DNA from: Pimelobacter simplex
Lineage (GTDB): Bacteria > Actinomycetota > Actinomycetes > Propionibacteriales > Nocardioidaceae
Direction of reading: 5' to 3'
Assembly: GCF_900114845.1 (NCBI RefSeq)
Contig: NZ_FOUK01000005.1
Span: 190,339 to 254,338, forward strand
Length of the DNA stretch: 64,000 bases
Below are positions 35,241 through 44,081 of this stretch, one piece after another. Both the position numbers and the translations under genes were made by a program. Each line of letters opens with the position of its first letter. Positions within the stretch are counted from its first letter, which is position 1. The notes under the pieces are model-generated. The model did not search any database, was not told where the DNA came from, and saw only the letters and a program-made list of their open reading frames with translations.

Positions 35241-35878
35241 TGCGCCGACGCCTGGTCGCCCTGTTCGTGGCCCTGGTGGCGGCCGGCGTGCTGCTCACCG
35301 GCTGCGACAGCGTCGCCCCGGCGTTCGCCTGCAAGGTCGACCCCACCACGCCCGACCTCATCAAGGACCGCGAGGCGGCGGGCATCGCCGACTGCACCCC
35401 CGCCGACTGGTCGGTCGGCGACGGCGCCGCCGCCCAGCTGCCCGACGTCGCTCTCGACTGCCTCGGCGGCGCCAAGGGGGCCGCGCTCTCCGACATCCAC
35501 GGCCCGGCGGTGATCAACTTCTGGGCGTCCAACTGCGCGCCCTGCCGCAAGGAGATGCCGGCCCTGCAGAAGTTCTACGAGAAGTACGGCGACCAGATCA
35601 GCGTGATCGGCGTCAACTACCTCGACACCTACCCGGGTGCGGCCATCGACCTCGCCCGCATGACCGGCGTCACCTACCCCTCGCTGGCCGACGGCTGCGG
35701 CGACCTCCAGGACACCGGTGCCGCGCTCGGCGCCGGGCTGCCGTTCTTCCTCTTCGTCCACGAGGACGGCACGATCTCGAAGCCCCACGCGGGCGGCATC
35801 ACCTCGCCCGCCGAGGTCGTCGCGCTCGTCAACGAGAACCTCGGCCTCGACCTCACCGCCGCCCGGGCGGCCTCGTGA
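35240..35878 (+). CDS. TlpA/ResA-like thiol-disulfide lipoprotein (Rv3673c-like)
   Basis: 212 aa. Lipoprotein signal peptide with lipobox LLTGC, so it is anchored on the outer face of the membrane. Thioredoxin fold with the redox pair in NFWASNCAPCRKEMPAL (residues about 97-100) and GLPFFLFVHEDG as the cis-Pro segment. Two further Cys pairs (FACKVDP..., ADCTPADW) lie in the N-terminal part. ATG overlaps the nth stop. Position beside a MarP-like protease with a predicted disulfide suggests a role in extracytoplasmic redox; inference. Confidence 0.88.
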   Translation: MRRRLVALFVALVAAGVLLTGCDSVAPAFACKVDPTTPDLIKDREAAGIADCTPADWSVGDGAAAQLPDVALDCLGGAKGAALSDIHGPAVINFWASNCAPCRKEMPALQKFYEKYGDQISVIGVNYLDTYPGAAIDLARMTGVTYPSLADGCGDLQDTGAALGAGLPFFLFVHEDGTISKPHAGGITSPAEVVALVNENLGLDLTAARAAS

Positions 35879-36609
35879 GCCAGGTCCCCGAGCAGCTCCC
35901 CGAGGGTCTCCCCGACTGGCTGGTGCCGGTCGCCGAGGGGGCCCGCGCCATCCAGGGCAGCGAGCTGACGGCGTTCCTGCCCCCCAAGGACCAGCCGGTA
36001 CGCCGGGGCGCGGTGCTCATGCTGTTCGGCGACCACGACGTCCTGCTCACCGAGCGCGCCCACGACATGCGCTCCCACCCCGGTCAGGTGTCGTTCCCCG
36101 GGGGCAGCATCGACCCCGGCGAGACGCCGGTCGAGGCGGCCCTGCGCGAGGCCGAGGAGGAGATCGGCGTCGACCCCGCGGGGGTCGAGGTCTTCGGCAG
36201 CCTGCCCGAGCTGTGGCTGCCGCCGTCCAACTTCGCGGTGACGCCGATCCTCGGCTGGTGGCGCGACCCGGGCCCGATCCGGGTCGCCTCCCCCCAAGAG
36301 GTGCACGCGATCCACCGGGTCCCGCTCGAGGAGCTGTTCGCCGCCGAGCACCGCATCCAGGTCCGCCACCCCGGTGGCTGGAAGGGGCCGGGCTTCCTCA
36401 TCGGGCCCGACAAGGACGTCATCCTCTGGGGCTTCACGGGCGGCATCCTGACCCGATTCTTCGACTTCCTCGGGTGGCTCCCCCCAGTGGCCGACCCGCC
36501 GGTGCATGATCTCCCGGAGTACATGCTCGCCGAGTACGTCCGTCGTACCGCTCGGGCAACCGACGACGACGCGGGAGACGGCATGGACCTCCTGGAGCCG
36601 AACGAGTGA
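35875..36609 (+). CDS. Nudix hydrolase, CoA pyrophosphatase-like (Rv3672c-like)
   Basis: 244 aa. Motif HPGQVSFPGGSIDPGETPVEAALREAEEEIGV contains both the CoA-pyrophosphatase signature before the box and the full Nudix box GGx5Ex7REx2EE. The following PPSNFAVTPILGWW is also typical of NUDT7/8-type enzymes, which cleave CoA and acyl-CoA to 4'-phosphopantetheine and 3',5'-ADP. GTG start overlaps the tlpA stop; marP begins 4 nt after its stop. Confidence 0.9.
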   Translation: MSQVPEQLPEGLPDWLVPVAEGARAIQGSELTAFLPPKDQPVRRGAVLMLFGDHDVLLTERAHDMRSHPGQVSFPGGSIDPGETPVEAALREAEEEIGVDPAGVEVFGSLPELWLPPSNFAVTPILGWWRDPGPIRVASPQEVHAIHRVPLEELFAAEHRIQVRHPGGWKGPGFLIGPDKDVILWGFTGGILTRFFDFLGWLPPVADPPVHDLPEYMLAEYVRRTARATDDDAGDGMDLLEPNE

Positions 36610-36613
36610 GCCG

Positions 36614-37789
36614 GTGAACCTCCTCGACTGGCTGCTGCTCCTCCTGGTGGCGGCCTACGCCCTGTCGGGCTACTGGCAGGGCTTCATCACGGGCGCCTTC
36701 GCCACCATCGGCCTGCTCTCCGGCGGCCTCGGCGGGATCCTGCTGGCACCGCTGGTGCTCGGCGGCCTCGAGCCGTCGCTCGCGGTCTCGCTCGGAGCGC
36801 TCTTCATCGTCATCCTCTGCGCCTCGCTGGGCCAGGCGCTGCTGCAGTACGCCGGCGCGCGGGTCCGCGAGCGGATCACCTGGCAGCCGGCCCGCGCGGT
36901 CGACGCCGTCGGCGGCGCGCTGCTGAGCGCCTTCGCGGTGCTGCTGGTCGCATGGGCGCTCGGCGTCGCGATCTCCGGCACCCGGATCGGCCCGATCACC
37001 TCGATGGTCCGCAGCTCGGCGATCCTGGCGAAGGTCAACGAGGCGCTGCCCGAGTCGGCGCCGACCGCCCTGCAGGCGTTCAACAACGTCGTCGGCACCG
37101 GCTTCTTCCCGCGCTACCTCGAGCCCTTCGCGCCCGAGCAGATCGTCGAGGTCGCCCCCGGCCCGTCCGAGCTGCCGGGCTCGGCGAAGGTCAAGGCGAC
37201 CCGGTCGAGCGTGGTCAAGATCCGCGGCGCCAACCGCTGCGGACGCGGCGTCGAGGGCACCGGCTTCGTCATCGCCCAGGACCGCGTGATGACCAACGCG
37301 CACGTGGTCGCCGGAGTAGAGGACCCCGAGGTCAGCATCGGCGGCGGCACCGAGCTCGCGCGCGTCGTCCACTACGACCGCAAGCTCGACATCGCCGTGC
37401 TGGCGCTCGAGACCGACGACACCCCGGTCCTCGCGTTCGACCGCAGCATCGGCGCCGGTGACGCGGTCGCGATCGTCGGCTACCCGCAGGACGGGCCGTT
37501 CGACGTCCAGACCGCCCGGGTGCGCGCCAAGCAGAACCTCCGCTCGCCCGACATCTACGGCGACGGCACCGTCGTCCGCGAGGTCTACTCGCTGCGCGGC
37601 CTGGTCCGGCCCGGCAACTCGGGCGGACCGATCGTCACGCCGCAGGGCAAGGTCGCGGGCGTCGTCTTCGCCGCCTCGGTCACCGACCCCGAGACCGGCT
37701 ACGCGCTGACCGCCCAGCAGGTGTCCGGCACCGCGCGGGCGGGCGTCGCCGCCGACGCCGAGGTCAACACCGGCAATTGCGCGTCGTAG
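36614..37789 (+). CDS. marP: MarP-type membrane serine protease
   Basis: 391 aa. An N-terminal CvpA-like domain with about four membrane helices (residues 1-150) is followed by a periplasm-facing trypsin-like domain. The catalytic triad is His in MTNAHVVAG near 229, Asp in RKLDIAVL near 258, and Ser in RPGNSGGP near 336. Cysteines in NRCGRG (about 209) and in the C-terminal GNCAS (about 389) correspond to the disulfide that activates mycobacterial MarP, needed there for acid and oxidative stress resistance. GTG start. The gene order nth-TlpA-Nudix-marP matches M. tuberculosis Rv3674c-Rv3671c. Confidence 0.93.
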   Translation: MNLLDWLLLLLVAAYALSGYWQGFITGAFATIGLLSGGLGGILLAPLVLGGLEPSLAVSLGALFIVILCASLGQALLQYAGARVRERITWQPARAVDAVGGALLSAFAVLLVAWALGVAISGTRIGPITSMVRSSAILAKVNEALPESAPTALQAFNNVVGTGFFPRYLEPFAPEQIVEVAPGPSELPGSAKVKATRSSVVKIRGANRCGRGVEGTGFVIAQDRVMTNAHVVAGVEDPEVSIGGGTELARVVHYDRKLDIAVLALETDDTPVLAFDRSIGAGDAVAIVGYPQDGPFDVQTARVRAKQNLRSPDIYGDGTVVREVYSLRGLVRPGNSGGPIVTPQGKVAGVVFAASVTDPETGYALTAQQVSGTARAGVAADAEVNTGNCAS

Positions 37790-37790
37790 G

Positions 37791-37943
37791 GGTCTGCTGA
37801 ACACGGACGCCTGCTGCGCGCCGCGATGCACGCACGCTGGCTGCGGCGGCGTCGATCAACGGTCAACCAGACCGCCTCACTCCGCCGCCTTGCCATCGCA
37901 CGCGCCTCGCGACGCTCGCGACGGCGCCCGTGTTCAGCAGGCC
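37791..37943. repeat. Inverted-repeat-bounded intergenic element
   Basis: A 21-nt terminal sequence (37791-37811, core CTGCTGAACACGG) recurs in inverted orientation at 37923-37943 with two mismatches. About 110 nt lie between them, rich in short pairable words (for example GGCGGCG with CGCCGCC). It begins immediately after the marP stop. No coding frame fits. It could be a MITE-like repeat, a structured RNA or a complex terminator. Confidence 0.55.
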
Positions 37944-37968
37944 CCGCGCCCTACGCCATAGTGGGCCC

Positions 37969-39234
37969 ATGACCGGGCCGTCTCCGATGTACCCCGCCTA
38001 CGCGGCACCCAGCGACCAGGCCGTGCGCCTCTACGACGAGCTGAAGCGCTTCCTCGCCGAGGAGGTGTTCCCGGCCGAGGAGGCATACGAGCGCCACCGC
38101 GACGAGGCCGGCGCCGACGACCACACGGTGCCGCCGGTGGTCGAGGAGCTCAAGGCCAAGGCGCGCGAGCGCGGGCTGTGGAACCTCTTCCTGCCGAGCG
38201 AGTCCGGGCTGACCCAGCTCGAGTACGCGCCGCTGGCCGAGCTGTCCGGCTGGAGCCTCGAGCTCGCGCCCGAGGCGATGAACTGCCAGGCGCCCGACAC
38301 CGGCAACATGGAGCTGCTCCACCTCGTCGGCACGCCCGCGCAGCAGGAGCGCTGGCTGCGGCCGCTGCTCGACGGCGAGATCCGCTCGGCGTTCGCGATG
38401 ACCGAGCCCGCCGTCGCCTCGTCCGACGCCACGAACATCGAGACCCGGATCGAGCGCGACGGCGACGAGTACGTCATCAACGGCCGCAAGTGGTGGATCA
38501 CCGGTGCCGCCGACCCGCGCTGCCAGGTGCTCATCGTCATGGGCAAGACCGACCCCGACGCCGCCACGCACCGCCAGCAGTCGATGGTGATCGTGCCCGT
38601 CGACACCCCCGGCGTGACGATCGGGCGCTCGTACCCGGTCTTCGGCCGCCAGGACCAGCACGGCCACACCGTCATCGAGTTCACCGACGCGCGGGTGCCC
38701 GTCGCGAACCTCCTCGGCGAGGAGGGCGGTGGCTTCGCGGCCGCCCAGATGCGCCTCGGACCGGGCCGGATCCACCACGTGATGCGGGCGCTCGGCGCCG
38801 GTGAGCGGGCGCTGGCGATGATGGTCGACCGGGCCAAGACGCGGACGGCGTTCGGCGGCCTGCTCGCCGAGCAGTCCGCGGTGCGCGAGAAGATCGCCGA
38901 GTCGCGCGTCGAGCTCGACCAGGCCCGCGCGCTGTGCCACCTCGCCGCGCACACCGTCGACACCGAGGGCAACAAGGGCGCCCGGCACCTCATCGCGGCG
39001 GCCAAGATCGCCGTCCCGCGGGCGGTGCTGTCGGTCATCGACCGGGCCATCCAGCTGCACGGCGCGGCCGGCATCAGCGACGCGACGCCGCTCGCCTCGC
39101 TGTGGGGCTGGCACCGCGCGATGCGGATCTTCGACGGCCCTGACGAGGCGCACCTGACCACGCTCGGCCGCGCGGAGCTCACCCGCGACCCGCTCTTCGA
39201 CCTCCCGCCCACGCTGCACGACCAGTTCCGCTGA
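37969..39234 (+). CDS. Acyl-CoA dehydrogenase family protein
   Basis: 421 aa flavoprotein. N-terminal helical domain, then the middle beta-domain with AFAMTEPAVASSDATNIETRI and WWITGAADPRC (FAD-binding 'W-I-T/S' signature), and a C-terminal helical domain ending QLHGAAGISDATPLASLWGW and FDGPDEAHL. This pattern is closest to the ACAD10/11-like or FadE-type long branch. It introduces the alpha-beta double bond of an acyl-CoA. The enoyl-CoA hydratase gene follows after 17 nt. Start ATG 37969; an alternative ATG lies at 37987. Confidence 0.92.
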   Translation: MTGPSPMYPAYAAPSDQAVRLYDELKRFLAEEVFPAEEAYERHRDEAGADDHTVPPVVEELKAKARERGLWNLFLPSESGLTQLEYAPLAELSGWSLELAPEAMNCQAPDTGNMELLHLVGTPAQQERWLRPLLDGEIRSAFAMTEPAVASSDATNIETRIERDGDEYVINGRKWWITGAADPRCQVLIVMGKTDPDAATHRQQSMVIVPVDTPGVTIGRSYPVFGRQDQHGHTVIEFTDARVPVANLLGEEGGGFAAAQMRLGPGRIHHVMRALGAGERALAMMVDRAKTRTAFGGLLAEQSAVREKIAESRVELDQARALCHLAAHTVDTEGNKGARHLIAAAKIAVPRAVLSVIDRAIQLHGAAGISDATPLASLWGWHRAMRIFDGPDEAHLTTLGRAELTRDPLFDLPPTLHDQFR

Positions 39235-39251
39235 TCCCCGAGGACTCCCTG

Positions 39252-40028
39252 ATGACCGACACCTTCGTCCGCTACCAGCACGACGCCGGGATCGCCCGGA
39301 TCACCCTCGCCGACGGCGACCGGGGCAACCCGGTCCACCCCGGCTCCGTCGCCCAGCTCCACGACGCCGTCCGCGCCGCGCACCGCGACGGCGCGCGGGT
39401 GATCGTCCTGGCCGCCGAGGGCCGGTTCTTCTCGGTCGGCGGCGACCTCGGCGCCTTCTCGGCCGCCGACGACGTCACCGGCTTCATCGACGACCTCGCC
39501 GACGCGCTGCACCGGGTGGTCAGCGAGCTGGTCCGCTCCGACGCGATCGTGGTCAGCGCCGTCCAGGGCACCGCCGCCGGTGCGGGCTTCCCGCTCGCCG
39601 CCGCGGCCGACGTCGTCGTGGCCGCCGAGGGCGCGAAGTTCAGCCTCGCCTACACCAAGGTCGGCCTCTCGCCCGACGGCGGCAGCTCGTTGCTCGTGCA
39701 CACCCTCGGCCTGCACCGGGCGCTGCGCCTCGCGCTGCTCGGCGACCTGCTCACCGCCCAGGACGCGTACGACGCCGGCCTGGTCGCGCGCGTCGTCCCG
39801 GCCGACGAGCTGGCGGCCACCGTCGACCAGCTCGCCGCGACCCTCGCGGCCGGCTCGGCCGGCGCCCAGGCCGCCGCCAAGCACCTGCTGCGCGACGTCG
39901 CCGCCCCCGCACCGGAGACCGCGCTGCGCGCCGAGACGCTGTCGATCCGCGGCCTGGCGGGCTCGGCCGACGGCCAGGAGGGTGTCGCGGCGTTCGTCGA
40001 GAAGCGGGCGCCGCAGTTCGGCGGCTGA
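39252..40028 (+). CDS. Enoyl-CoA hydratase/isomerase family protein
   Basis: 258 aa crotonase fold. The oxyanion-hole segments are AEGRFFSVGGDLGAF and VQGTAAGAGFPLAAAADVVVAAEGAKF, followed by YTKVGLSPDGGSSLLVHTLG and GLVARVVP. The second glycine-rich segment and the residues at the usual catalytic Glu positions suggest an isomerase or other crotonase activity as plausible as hydratase. It presumably acts on the product of the acyl-CoA dehydrogenase encoded just upstream. Its stop overlaps the next ATG. Confidence 0.9.
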   Translation: MTDTFVRYQHDAGIARITLADGDRGNPVHPGSVAQLHDAVRAAHRDGARVIVLAAEGRFFSVGGDLGAFSAADDVTGFIDDLADALHRVVSELVRSDAIVVSAVQGTAAGAGFPLAAAADVVVAAEGAKFSLAYTKVGLSPDGGSSLLVHTLGLHRALRLALLGDLLTAQDAYDAGLVARVVPADELAATVDQLAATLAAGSAGAQAAAKHLLRDVAAPAPETALRAETLSIRGLAGSADGQEGVAAFVEKRAPQFGG

Positions 40029-40891
40029 TGACCGCCGACCGACTGCTCACCGGCGCCCTCACGGCGCCGGTCGACCGAGCCGACCTGCCGCCGCGCCCCG
40101 CGCGGGTGCTGGCCACCGAGCTGCTGGGTTGGCTCATCGTCAGCCTGCTGACCTGGCTGTTCCTCGGCGCGATCGCGCTGGGACTGTCGTTCGTCCCGCC
40201 GCAGCCGCTGTGGGCGCTGATCCCGGCCGGGATCGCGACCGTGATCACGCTGGGCCTGCTGTGGTCGGCGGTGCGCCCGAACCCGGCGTACCGGGCCCGG
40301 CTGGTGCGCCTGGGCCGGTTCGCGAGCGCGAACGCGATGACGTTCACCGAGCGGCCGGAGACGCCGCACACCGGGCCGGGGCTGCTCTTCGGCCAGGGCG
40401 TGCGGCCGGCCACGCGGGACGTCGTACGGATGAGCGAGCCGCGGGAGATCGAGCTCGGCCAGCACCACTTCAGCTATGGCAGGAGCACCGCGGAGTCGAG
40501 CGACTGGGCCTACGCGACCACCCCGCTCTCGGGCCCGCAACTGCCGCACCTCGTGCTGCGGGCGCGGGGGAAGTGGACCGACTTCACCCTGCCCGGCTCC
40601 ACCGACCAGTCGCTCGGCACGCCCGAGCTGGAGGGGCCCGGCGCCGAGGCGTTCGTCGTGCAGGCGCCGATCGGGCGGACCGCGACGGTCCGCTCGCTCC
40701 TCGACGCGACCCTGTTCCGGCCCGACGTGCTGGCCCGGCTCACCGAGCGGCCGGTCCACGTGGAGGTGGTCGAGGGGCGGCTCTACCTCTACCGGCACGA
40801 GTCGCTGGTCACCGAGGACCCCGACACCTGGCGCTGGATCCTCGCCCTCGTCGACGACGTCGCCGCCGTGCTCGAGGATCCCGCCGGTTGA
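40028..40891 (+). CDS. Membrane protein of unknown function
   Basis: 287 aa. Two hydrophobic segments (ATELLGWLIVSLLTWLFLGAIALG and ALIPAGIATVITLGLLW) near residues 35-85 are followed by a soluble region of about 190 residues that I do not recognise. This contains FSYGRSTAESSDWAYATTPL and a C-terminal VHVEVVEGRLYLYRHESLV. No catalytic motif is obvious. Cotranscribed with the enoyl-CoA hydratase gene (TGATG overlap) and ended by the palindrome that begins one nucleotide after the stop. Confidence 0.75.
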   Translation: MTADRLLTGALTAPVDRADLPPRPARVLATELLGWLIVSLLTWLFLGAIALGLSFVPPQPLWALIPAGIATVITLGLLWSAVRPNPAYRARLVRLGRFASANAMTFTERPETPHTGPGLLFGQGVRPATRDVVRMSEPREIELGQHHFSYGRSTAESSDWAYATTPLSGPQLPHLVLRARGKWTDFTLPGSTDQSLGTPELEGPGAEAFVVQAPIGRTATVRSLLDATLFRPDVLARLTERPVHVEVVEGRLYLYRHESLVTEDPDTWRWILALVDDVAAVLEDPAG

Positions 40892-40954
40892 CGTCGTACC
40901 GGACAAAATGGTCGCGAATTCCCCGAGAACACGACCATTTTGTCCGGTACGACG
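40892..40954. repeat. CGTCGTACCGGAC palindrome, copy 1
   Basis: Perfect 23-nt arms (40892-40914, beginning CGTCGTACCGGACAAAATGG, and 40932-40954) with a 17-nt loop. It fills the whole gap between a plus-strand stop at 40891 and a minus-strand stop at 40956, and so probably serves as a bidirectional terminator. Confidence 0.8.
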
Positions 40955-40955
40955 G

Positions 40956-42554
40956 TCAGGGGCGGACCAGCGCGCCGTCGACCCGGGCCGGCAGGCTCCA
41001 CGGGTTGGCGTCAGTGACGGCCGCGGGGAGCAGGCCGGCCGGGAAGCCCTGGTAGGCGACGGGCCGCTGGAAGCGCAGGATCGCCGCGCTGCCGACCGAC
41101 GTCGTCCGGCTGTCGGACGTCGCCGGGAACGGGCCGCCGTGGACCATCGCGTCGTTGACCTCGACGCCGGTGGGCCAGTCGTTGAGGATCAGCCGGCCGG
41201 CCCGGCGCTCCAGCGTCGGCAGCAGCGCGGTGACGGCGGCGTGGTCGCCGGGCTCGGCGTGCACGCTGATGGTCAGCTGGCCCTCCAGGCCGTCGATCGC
41301 GGTGCGCAGCGCGTCGACGTCGTCGTAGCTGACGATGAGCGAGGCGGCGCCGAAGACCTCCTCGCGCAGGGCCTCGTCGGCGGCGAAGTCGTCGAGCCCG
41401 GTGGCGTAGACGGCCGGGGCGGGGGCGTTGCAGGTCGGGCCCTCGGCGCCCGCGGCGACCAGGGTGGTGCGCGTGGAGGCGTCGAGGCGCTCGACGCCGT
41501 CGGCGTAGGCGCGGCTGATGCTGGGGGAGAGCATCGTCTGGCCGGGACGCTCGCGCAGCTCGGCGGCGACGGCGGCGCGGACCTCGTCGGCCTGGGCCGC
41601 GGGCACGAAGAGCAGGCCCGGGTTGGTGCAGAACTGGCCGGAGCCGAGGGTCAGCGAGCCGACGAAGCCGGCGGCGACGGCGGTGCCGCGCGCGTCCCAC
41701 GCGCCGGGGAGGAGGATGACCGGGTTGACCGACGACATCTCGGCGTAGACCGGGACCGGCTCGGGGCGGGCCGCGGCGGTGCGCATGAGCGCCGTGCCGC
41801 CGCCCTGGGAGCCGGTGAAGGCGATCGCCTTGATGCCGGGGTCGGCGGCGAGGCGCTGGCCGACCGTCGTCCCGGGGCCGTAGACGAGCGAGAAGACGCC
41901 GGCGGGCAAGCCGCACTCGCGGGCCGCGTCGACGATCGCCCAGCCGGCGAGCTCGGCGGTTCCGGCGTGCGAGTTGTGCGCCTTGACGACGACCGGGCAG
42001 CCGGCCGCCAGCGCGGAGGCGGTGTCGCCGCCCGCGGTGGAGAAGGCGAACGGGAAGTTGCTGGCACCGAACACGAGCACCGGTCCGAGCGGCACCTGGC
42101 GCTGGCGCAGGTCGGGTGCCGGAGCGGGCTGGCGGTCGGGCTGGGCGTGGTCGATCCGGACGCCCTGGTGCTCGCCGAGCTCGAGCTCGCGGGCGAAGAG
42201 GCGCAGCTGGTTGGTGGTCCGCGAGAGCTCGCCGTTGAGCCGGGCCTCGGGGAGGCCGGTCTCGGTGCCGGCCCGGGCGACGAGCGCGGGACGGGCGGCC
42301 TCGAGGTGGTCGGCGATCGCGCGCAGGAAGGCGGCGCGCTCGGCCGGCGTCGTGGCGCGGTAGTCGTCGAAGCAGGCGCTCGCGGCGGCGACCGCGCGGG
42401 CGACCTCGTCGTCGGTGGCCGGGTGGAAGACGGGCTCGACGACCTGGTCGGTGGCCGGGTCGGTGGCCCGGAAGGGCGTGCCGGAGCCGTCGGGACGGCC
42501 GACCTCGCCGGCGATGATCGAGAGGCCGTGCGGTCGTGCGGTCGAGGGCGTCAT
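40956..42554 (-). CDS. Aldehyde dehydrogenase, 2-oxoglutarate semialdehyde dehydrogenase-like
   Basis: 532 aa, matching the long (about 520-530 aa) NADP-dependent ALDH branch that contains 2,5-dioxovalerate (ketoglutarate semialdehyde) dehydrogenases. Typical segments are PLGPVLVFGASNFPFAFSTAGGDTASALAAGCPVVVKAH, AFTGSQGGG, catalytic Glu in YAEMSSVNPVILLPGA, and catalytic Cys in GSGQFCTNPGL. The expected reaction is oxidation of 2-oxoglutarate semialdehyde to 2-oxoglutarate, the last step of oxidative pentose and sugar-acid pathways. Its ATG overlaps the SDR stop. Confidence 0.88.
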   Translation of the reverse strand: MTPSTARPHGLSIIAGEVGRPDGSGTPFRATDPATDQVVEPVFHPATDDEVARAVAAASACFDDYRATTPAERAAFLRAIADHLEAARPALVARAGTETGLPEARLNGELSRTTNQLRLFARELELGEHQGVRIDHAQPDRQPAPAPDLRQRQVPLGPVLVFGASNFPFAFSTAGGDTASALAAGCPVVVKAHNSHAGTAELAGWAIVDAARECGLPAGVFSLVYGPGTTVGQRLAADPGIKAIAFTGSQGGGTALMRTAAARPEPVPVYAEMSSVNPVILLPGAWDARGTAVAAGFVGSLTLGSGQFCTNPGLLFVPAAQADEVRAAVAAELRERPGQTMLSPSISRAYADGVERLDASTRTTLVAAGAEGPTCNAPAPAVYATGLDDFAADEALREEVFGAASLIVSYDDVDALRTAIDGLEGQLTISVHAEPGDHAAVTALLPTLERRAGRLILNDWPTGVEVNDAMVHGGPFPATSDSRTTSVGSAAILRFQRPVAYQGFPAGLLPAAVTDANPWSLPARVDGALVRP

Positions 42555-43336
42555 GAGGCGAGCCATCCTCCATCTACGTTGATCAGCTGTCCGGTGATGT
42601 ACGACGAGGCGTCGCTCAGCAGGAAGACCGCTGCCGTGCCGACGTCCTCGGGGGCGCCGAGGTGACCGGCCGGGATCCGGCCGAGGATCCGCTGCGCGTG
42701 GGCCGGCTCGGCGAGCAGGCCCTCGGTCATCTCGGTGCGGAAGTAGCCCGGGCCCACGATGTTGGCGCGCAGGCCGCGGGCGGCCCACTCGGTCGAGAGG
42801 GCGCGGGTGACGCCGACGAGCGCGGTCTTCGAGGCGACGTACGGCGAGACGTTGGGCAGCCCGAGGCTGCTGTTGAGCGAGCCGATGAACACGTGCGAGC
42901 CCCGCTGCTCCGCCGCGAGCTGGCGGCGCGCGAGCGCCGTGCTCAGGAAGTACGGCGCGTCGACGTTGAGCGCCTGCACCCGGCGCCAGGCGGCGACCTC
43001 GACGTCGACCGCCGGGCCGCGCAGCTGGACGCCGGCCGCGTGCACGACGCCGTCGACCGGCGCGACCTCCCAGAGCCGCTCCGCCAGCGCGTCGAGGCTC
43101 TCGGTGTCGGTCAGGTCGTGGGCCACGCCGGCGCAGGTGCCGCCGGCCGCGCGGATCTCGGCGGCGGCGTCGTCGAGCTGCTCCTGGGAGCGGGCGACGA
43201 GCGTCACCCGGGCGCCGCTGGCGGCAGCGCAGAGCGCGATCGCGCGCCCGATCCCGCGGCCGCCGCCGGTCACGACGACGTGCCGGTCGTGGAGGCCGAA
43301 GGCCGCGGGGAGGGGGCGCTGGGTGGTCAGGTCCAT
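42551..43336 (-). CDS. Short-chain dehydrogenase/reductase
   Basis: 261 aa classical SDR. The coenzyme loop VVVTGGGRGIGRAIALC is near residue 22, NAG-like HAAGVQLRG follows, and the catalytic Ser (IGSLNSSLGL) and YVASK (Tyr-Lys) are intact. It ends with the C-terminal YITGQLINVDGG. In context it may oxidise a sugar, sugar lactone/acid or 2-keto-3-deoxy acid. Member of the minus-strand operon 2-hydroxyacid dehydrogenase, GntR, SDR, ALDH. Shine-Dalgarno GAGAGGAC precedes the ATG. Confidence 0.9.
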   Translation of the reverse strand: MDLTTQRPLPAAFGLHDRHVVVTGGGRGIGRAIALCAAASGARVTLVARSQEQLDDAAAEIRAAGGTCAGVAHDLTDTESLDALAERLWEVAPVDGVVHAAGVQLRGPAVDVEVAAWRRVQALNVDAPYFLSTALARRQLAAEQRGSHVFIGSLNSSLGLPNVSPYVASKTALVGVTRALSTEWAARGLRANIVGPGYFRTEMTEGLLAEPAHAQRILGRIPAGHLGAPEDVGTAAVFLLSDASSYITGQLINVDGGWLAS

Positions 43337-43376
43337 CGAGGTCCTCTCAGGGGGATGCCGGTGCGGAAGGAAGGAG

Positions 43377-44081
43377 TCAGTCGAGCAGCGCGTCGGTGTC
43401 GGCCAGGACGCGCATCAGGTGCTGGCGGGCGTGCCGGCCGGCGCCGCTGACGTCGCGCGCGAAGACCGCGTCGGCGATCTCCTGGTGCTCGCGCAGCGTG
43501 TTCTCGCGTGCGGCCTCGTAGCCGAGGGTGGGCCGGTAGGCGCCGCGCAGGTAGTCGTTGATCGGGTTGATGATGTGGGTGAAGAACGGGTTGTGCGAGG
43601 CCTCGGCCAGGGCGGAGTGGAACTCCAGGTCGGCCTCGAGCGCGGTCGCGTGGTCGAGGTCGTGGCCCTCGAACGAGCGCAGCGCGTCCTCGATGTGACG
43701 CCGGTCGTCGGCGGTGTAGCGCTCGGCGGCGTGCTCGATCATCCCGACCTCGAGGGCCAGGCGCATCTCCATCAGCTCGCGGAAGCTGCCGCGCTTCATC
43801 TGCAGCAGGAGCTCGAACTGGCGGGCGAAGCCGGTGCCGTCGAAGTCGGCGACGACCATGCCCGTGCGCGGCCGGATCTCGACCAGGCCGCGCTCGACGA
43901 GGATCCTGCTGGCCTCGCGGATGACCGTGCGGCTCACGTCGAACTGCTCGACCAGCTCGGGCTCGGTGGGCAGCCGGTCGCCCGGCTTGAGCTCCTGGGC
44001 GACGACCTGCTGGATCAGCGCGTCGGCGACCTGGTCGGAGAGGCGGGTGCGCTTGGGCCCGGAGGTGCTGGACGTGGTCAT
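43377..44081 (-). CDS. GntR-family regulator, FadR subfamily
   Basis: 234 aa. N-terminal winged HTH LSDQVADALIQQVVAQELKPGDRLPTEPELVEQFDVSRTVIREA is typical GntR. The C-terminal FCD domain has the metal-site histidines and acids in LEADLEFHSALAEASHNPFFTHII and REHQEIADAVFARD. FCD proteins sense carboxylic acids such as sugar acids. ATG overlaps the stop of the hydroxyacid dehydrogenase gene. Probably controls both divergent operons through the AT-rich dyad near 45123-45132. Confidence 0.92.
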   Translation of the reverse strand: MTTSSTSGPKRTRLSDQVADALIQQVVAQELKPGDRLPTEPELVEQFDVSRTVIREASRILVERGLVEIRPRTGMVVADFDGTGFARQFELLLQMKRGSFRELMEMRLALEVGMIEHAAERYTADDRRHIEDALRSFEGHDLDHATALEADLEFHSALAEASHNPFFTHIINPINDYLRGAYRPTLGYEAARENTLREHQEIADAVFARDVSGAGRHARQHLMRVLADTDALLD

